In this document: positions 61,501 to 64,000 of the stretch, in pieces
Numbering within the stretch: the first letter of the stretch is position 1
Layout: the number at the start of each line of letters is the position of its first letter
Assembly (NCBI GenBank): GCA_000972765.1
Contig: CP011265.1
Span: 1,674,001-1,738,000, forward strand
From: Verrucomicrobia bacterium IMCC26134
GTDB taxonomy: Bacteria; Verrucomicrobiota; Verrucomicrobiia; Opitutales; Opitutaceae
Reading direction: 5' to 3'
Length of the DNA stretch: 64,000 nucleotides
Translations under genes and position numbers: made by a program
Notes under the pieces: generated by a model
Told to the model about the DNA's origin: nothing
The model's input: the letters and a program-made list of their open reading frames with translations, nothing else
The model's database searches: none

Positions 61501-64000
61501 TGAAATTGAGGCGTGCGAGGCGGTAGGTGCTATCGTCTTGGGCAGTGCTCACGACCACGACGTAGGGCGCTGGGGATGCGAGGCCGGGGAAGGTGTCATT
61601 TCGAGCGTGCGGCACCACACCGATCACCTCAAAGCCAGCAGCGGTGGACCAGTCGGTTGCTTGCACTTCCTCGAAAAGAAGGTTGGCACCGCGACCACCA
61701 AGGGTGGCTGTTTCATCGAGCTGGCCGGGGGTTATGCCTGAAACGATCCCCGCAGTGAGCAAGCCATCCAGCAAGCCCGGCCCGGCGTTTACAGCTGCAG
61801 CTGTGTTTGCCGGCAGATTGGCTCGAAGGTCAAAAGGCTGGGCAGCGAAGAAGGACGCCAGATTCAGCTTGGTGCCGAGCGGCACTCCGGGCACGTGATA
61901 ACGGGCCGCGAGATCGTCGAAGCTCGTCGGGCTCGACAAGGCCGCAAGGAAGCGGTCGAGGCCGGTGCTGATTTCAGCCTGGGTATCGGCCAGCATGGTC
62001 GGCGTCAGCACAGGATCGATGCTTAGCAAATATGACCCTCCGCCTACGGGCGCGGGGCGGCTCCAGAGCGCGGTCTCGACGCCGCGATAGTGGGCGGCCG
62101 CTTGCTGGATAAGCGCCTTAGCCTGGGCGCGGTCGGTCGGACTTGAGGCGGCTAGGGCACTCAAGAGCGTGGGGTGACTCTTAAGCAGAGTATCCACGGG
62201 CTCCGGGTCGAAGCCATGTTCAGTAGCATTAGGAAAAGCGGCCGCCAACACTGAGTCGATGATATCGCCATTAGTGAGATCCACGCCGAAGTCGTAGCTG
62301 TCACTCAGCAACCGCACGGCTTGGAACAACTTGATCGCTGCTTTGATCATTTCGAGGTCAGGGTGGGCGAGGACGATGTCTTGCATGCTGCCGACATCGG
62401 CGCCGGCGAAGCGGATCTCGGCGGAGGCGGGGATGGCATCGAGATCGGCGAGGAAGGTCGCGAGCACGGCCACGTCCTGGGCTTTGAGAAACGCAAAGAC
62501 ATCGGCGAGATTGGCGCCCGCCTTGAAGCGAGGGACGTTATACCCCTTCTGGCCAGCGATCACCTGCACGCTGGCTGGCAGGTTGCCGACCACAGTGACG
62601 CGCAGCGGGTTGTAAGCGTATTCGAAATGCAACAAAGCGCTCTTGTGGGGAGGCAGCTGAAGGGTCACATTGCCCTGTGCGTCCATGACGCTCGGATCAC
62701 CGAGACGGCGTTCAAGTTGATCCTGTGACAGTTGTATAGCGTCACTCCAGTTCCCGGTGAAGGCCGAGCCGTCGGGTTGATCAAGCTTCAGGGTGAGCGT
62801 TACGCTGGCTGCGCTCTGATTATTGAAGGCAATACACGCTGATTCGTAGTCGACCACCTGCCAGCTGTTGCCGTTTTGCACCCAATTGCCGGGCGTGACG
62901 TGGTATTTGTTGGGAGATTGGATCTGGGGATTGCCCAAGGCGAAATCCGCGGGCTCCACGCGGGTGGCCCCGAGTTTGTCTTTTAGAAACGCGGGGGTCG
63001 AGGTGTCGGCCAAGATACCGAAGCGCGCTGCGCTGCGAAGCAGGCGGGCGAGCGGCACATCAAGGGCGGCGGGATTGGCGGTGATGTAGGCATCGAGCAA
63101 AGTCTTCGCCTGATTAAAAGCGTAGCCATAGAGCAGGTCGTAAGCATCGGCGGCCTTGGCCAGAGAGGTGGGCAGAGTGACCGCGAGCACCGCTGGCGAA
63201 GAAGTGACCGTGCCGAGGCTGTTGGTCACTTTTACCGTGTAGGAACCGGTGTCGTAGGTATTCGCCACGTTGAGCGCATAGCTGGCAGCGGTCGCACCGG
63301 GGATGGCCTCGCCGTTGAGATACCATTGGAAATAAAGGGGGCTCCCCAAGGCTTTGACCGAAAAGGTGACGCCTTGACCGATGGCGATCGTGGTGGCGGC
63401 GGGAGGGGTGGTGACCTGTGGAGCCGCCAAGGTGATTAAGGCGGCGGTGTGATACCCGCCGGCGGCAATCGCGGCAACGCCCTCCAAGTAGGGGACGGTG
63501 GTTTGGCCGTAGCTATTGTCGCCCCAAGCGACGACGGTGCCGTCTGCCTTCAGCGCCACCGTGTGGGAGGAGCCTGCGGAGATTGCCATCACGTTGCTGA
63601 GGCCGTCGGGGACGGTGGTTTGGCCCTGGTAGTTATAGCCCCAGGCGACGACGGTGCCGTCTGCCTTCAGAGCGGCCGTATGCGAACCGCCGGCGGAGAT
63701 GGCGACCACGTTGCTGAGGCCCTCGGGGATGGTGGTTTGGCCTGCCCAGTTATATCCCCAAGCGACGACGGTGCCGTCTGCCTTCAGCGCGGCCGTATGC
63801 GAATCGCCGGCGGAGATGGCGACCACGTTGCTGAGGCCCTCGGGGATGGTGGTCTGGCCCTGGTAGTTATAGCCCCAAGCGACGACGGTGCCGTCTGCCT
63901 TCAGCGCGACGGTGAAGGCGGAGCCGTCGGAGATCGCGACCACGTTGCTGAGGCCCTCGGGGATGGTGGTTTGGCCAGCCCAGCTATCGCCCCAAGCGAC
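58595..64000 (-). CDS. Giant RCC1/Ig/MBG repeat protein, C-terminal part
   Basis: About 1800 residues are seen; the frame is open through base 64000, so the start and probably a signal peptide lie outside. Order from the visible N-terminal side: five RCC1-like repeats of 39 residues (GTVVAWGYNYQGQTTIPEGL, NVVAISAG, HTAALKAD); an Ig-like domain (YFQWYLNGEAIPGATAA type); a long middle region without recognised family, partly helical (AYDLLYGYAFNQAKTLLDAY); a beta-propeller-like part; a second Ig-like domain (LSYQWFKDGFPIG); and a tail of five MBG-like repeats (YGDAPFTLSATASSGLSPTF, FSIVSGPATI) plus one bacterial Ig-like unit. It ends in IKSKIKIL with no sorting signal. A very large extracellular or surface protein is likely; function unknown. 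Confidence 0.82.
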   Translation of the reverse strand, partial: VAWGDSWAGQTTIPEGLSNVVAISDGSAFTVALKADGTVVAWGYNYQGQTTIPEGLSNVVAISAGDSHTAALKADGTVVAWGYNWAGQTTIPEGLSNVVAISAGGSHTAALKADGTVVAWGYNYQGQTTVPDGLSNVMAISAGSSHTVALKADGTVVAWGDNSYGQTTVPYLEGVAAIAAGGYHTAALITLAAPQVTTPPAATTIAIGQGVTFSVKALGSPLYFQWYLNGEAIPGATAASYALNVANTYDTGSYTVKVTNSLGTVTSSPAVLAVTLPTSLAKAADAYDLLYGYAFNQAKTLLDAYITANPAALDVPLARLLRSAARFGILADTSTPAFLKDKLGATRVEPADFALGNPQIQSPNKYHVTPGNWVQNGNSWQVVDYESACIAFNNQSAASVTLTLKLDQPDGSAFTGNWSDAIQLSQDQLERRLGDPSVMDAQGNVTLQLPPHKSALLHFEYAYNPLRVTVVGNLPASVQVIAGQKGYNVPRFKAGANLADVFAFLKAQDVAVLATFLADLDAIPASAEIRFAGADVGSMQDIVLAHPDLEMIKAAIKLFQAVRLLSDSYDFGVDLTNGDIIDSVLAAAFPNATEHGFDPEPVDTLLKSHPTLLSALAASSPTDRAQAKALIQQAAAHYRGVETALWSRPAPVGGGSYLLSIDPVLTPTMLADTQAEISTGLDRFLAALSSPTSFDDLAARYHVPGVPLGTKLNLASFFAAQPFDLRANLPANTAAAVNAGPGLLDGLLTAGIVSGITPGQLDETATLGGRGANLLFEEVQATDWSTAAGFEVIGVVPHARNDTFPGLASPAPYVVVVSTAQDDSTYRLARLNFTTTSGWIKAWEKSRLANDPLGEAVLLGSDVLLYGSQLISQSTGQVTGAVTGVTADLIGGRGTIAIPGGYAHDSLSGLLTCRATGVVSWHSRAELNAVAGFDCRVALPASGYAPTGFTNTATVIVGDGATTAKALRWDGGAWSVLWTKDLTNYGALNFSITLLSDAHWQFAGRIFSNTTGAVVIDPSPTIKNSEDKTAILNGFYSITGSSMADLPPRLFTLGANAQLKVVAPSAVTSVLVASLLDGEDLGVINGSQREFDVIGYSEGAVAPGLEADEKFIIVRYSVADYYTMNETTSYALLDWNGAQFTMRWSVEDEYIASDNRLEWVIDSRYFNTGDGIRSLATGQLVADPSVFVGFRDDFDSLAPFEFMRSKPNALLDGFVVGYYSRKSFWEGLAIHRTRSQVVTTAPVITDPASLAQVGASATLSVTATGSDLSYQWFKDGFPIGEATSARHTITVASVADLNGYSVRVRNAAGIVTSKIQAAQTITFDALPGKTYGDAPFTLSATASSGLSPTFSIVSGPATLSGKTVTITGVGSVVVRAEQAGDANYNAATSVEQSFTVTPGSQTIIFGVLPAKTYGDAPFTLSVTASSGLNPAFSIVSGPATIDGNTVSLTGVGTVVVRAAQSGDSNYTAATSVEQSFTVGKTIAKVTLGGLNQSYTGTARSATATTIPTGLAVTLTYGGSLTAPSAAGIYTVVGTISDNLYQGSSTGTLVVRGLDQTITFAAPTTKVYSATPFVVKATSSSKLATTFSIVSGPATINGNMITLTGAGIVTVRASQAGDTKYSSAAPVDRSFTVSKATQSITFAPPATKLMNTSPVTLTASSSSKLPVILSVVSGPARLGTNGTTLTLTGAGAVVIQATQTGNGAYLAAPTVTKTIKVSRVAQKITFKLPASASLSTSPLALTGTASSKLSVTYAVVSGPAQIGSDGRSLLVNGVGTVVVEAKQSGDNVYSAATPIKSKIKIL
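63480..64000. repeat. 117-base tandem repeats encoding RCC1-like units
   Basis: Near-identical 117-base units recur with GGTGGT(T/C)TGGCC at about 63495, 63612, 63729, 63846 and 63963. The second to fourth differ at few positions, suggesting recent expansion or gene conversion. The array continues beyond the window. Confidence 0.85.

Noticed and set aside
63480-64000. The 117-base repeats as a CRISPR array
   Set aside because: Units are contiguous, in frame and encode RCC1-like residues; there are no unique spacers.

Overview
The window looks like a chromosomal piece of a Verrucomicrobiota bacterium, most likely of the Opitutaceae or a close relative. The evidence is gene content plus moderately high GC: a PEP-CTERM protein carrying autotransporter-associated beta-strand repeats, a short-leader prepilin-like protein of the type with an H-X9-DG motif, secreted proteins with Calx-beta, LamG, RCC1 and MBG-like modules, a fused SecDF, and many starts without a clear Shine-Dalgarno. 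The taxonomic assignment is inference.

Layout. 1-3.2 kb: the end of a phosphate uptake operon (pstC-pstA-pstB-phoU). 3.3-9.2 kb: a CHASE2 adenylate/guanylate cyclase, then a convergent block with a GspE/PilB-type ATPase, a 79-residue ORF overlapping its start, a receiver-only response regulator and a receiver-histidine kinase. 9.5-26.2 kb: housekeeping genes: lnt, smc, speA, yajC-secDF, recJ, uvrB, ffh. 26.3-27.0 kb: a small exported Ala/Lys-rich protein followed by a strong hairpin terminator. 27.1-32.7 kb: a minus-strand set with a 1112-residue sugar kinase/sugar nucleotidyltransferase fusion, a GalU-like nucleotidyltransferase with a degenerate active-site loop, and a METTL25-like methyltransferase. 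33-41.6 kb: an orphan NarL-type regulator, a DapB-like dehydrogenase, gltS translationally coupled to a gamma-glutamyltransferase, a TPR histidine kinase and a second gamma-glutamyltransferase. 41.9-51.5 kb: five minus-strand genes for exported proteins. 52.3-58.2 kb: a GH13 glucan-debranching type enzyme and the glycolytic genes gap, pgk and tpiA. 58.6-64 kb: the C-terminal 1800 residues of a giant RCC1/Ig/MBG repeat protein that runs off the window.

How they may work together. GGT releases glutamate from glutathione or gamma-glutamyl peptides outside the cytoplasm, and GltS would import it; the ATGA overlap of gltS and the first ggt supports this. The kinase-nucleotidyltransferase fusion plus the neighbouring GalU-like protein suggest a salvage route from a free sugar to a nucleotide sugar. 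The exported cluster shares an upstream motif ending in GAACTACGCCA, suggesting co-regulation.

The best candidates for something undescribed are the fusion enzyme with reversed domain order and eroded kinase motifs (27141-30479), the exported N-formylglutamate-amidohydrolase-like protein joined to Calx-beta and LamG modules (47834-50512), the shared GAACTACGC promoter-region motif, the 21-base tandem repeats at 51909-52034, and the nested inverted repeats between the glycolytic genes. No rRNA, tRNA, CRISPR array, prophage or insertion sequence was recognised.
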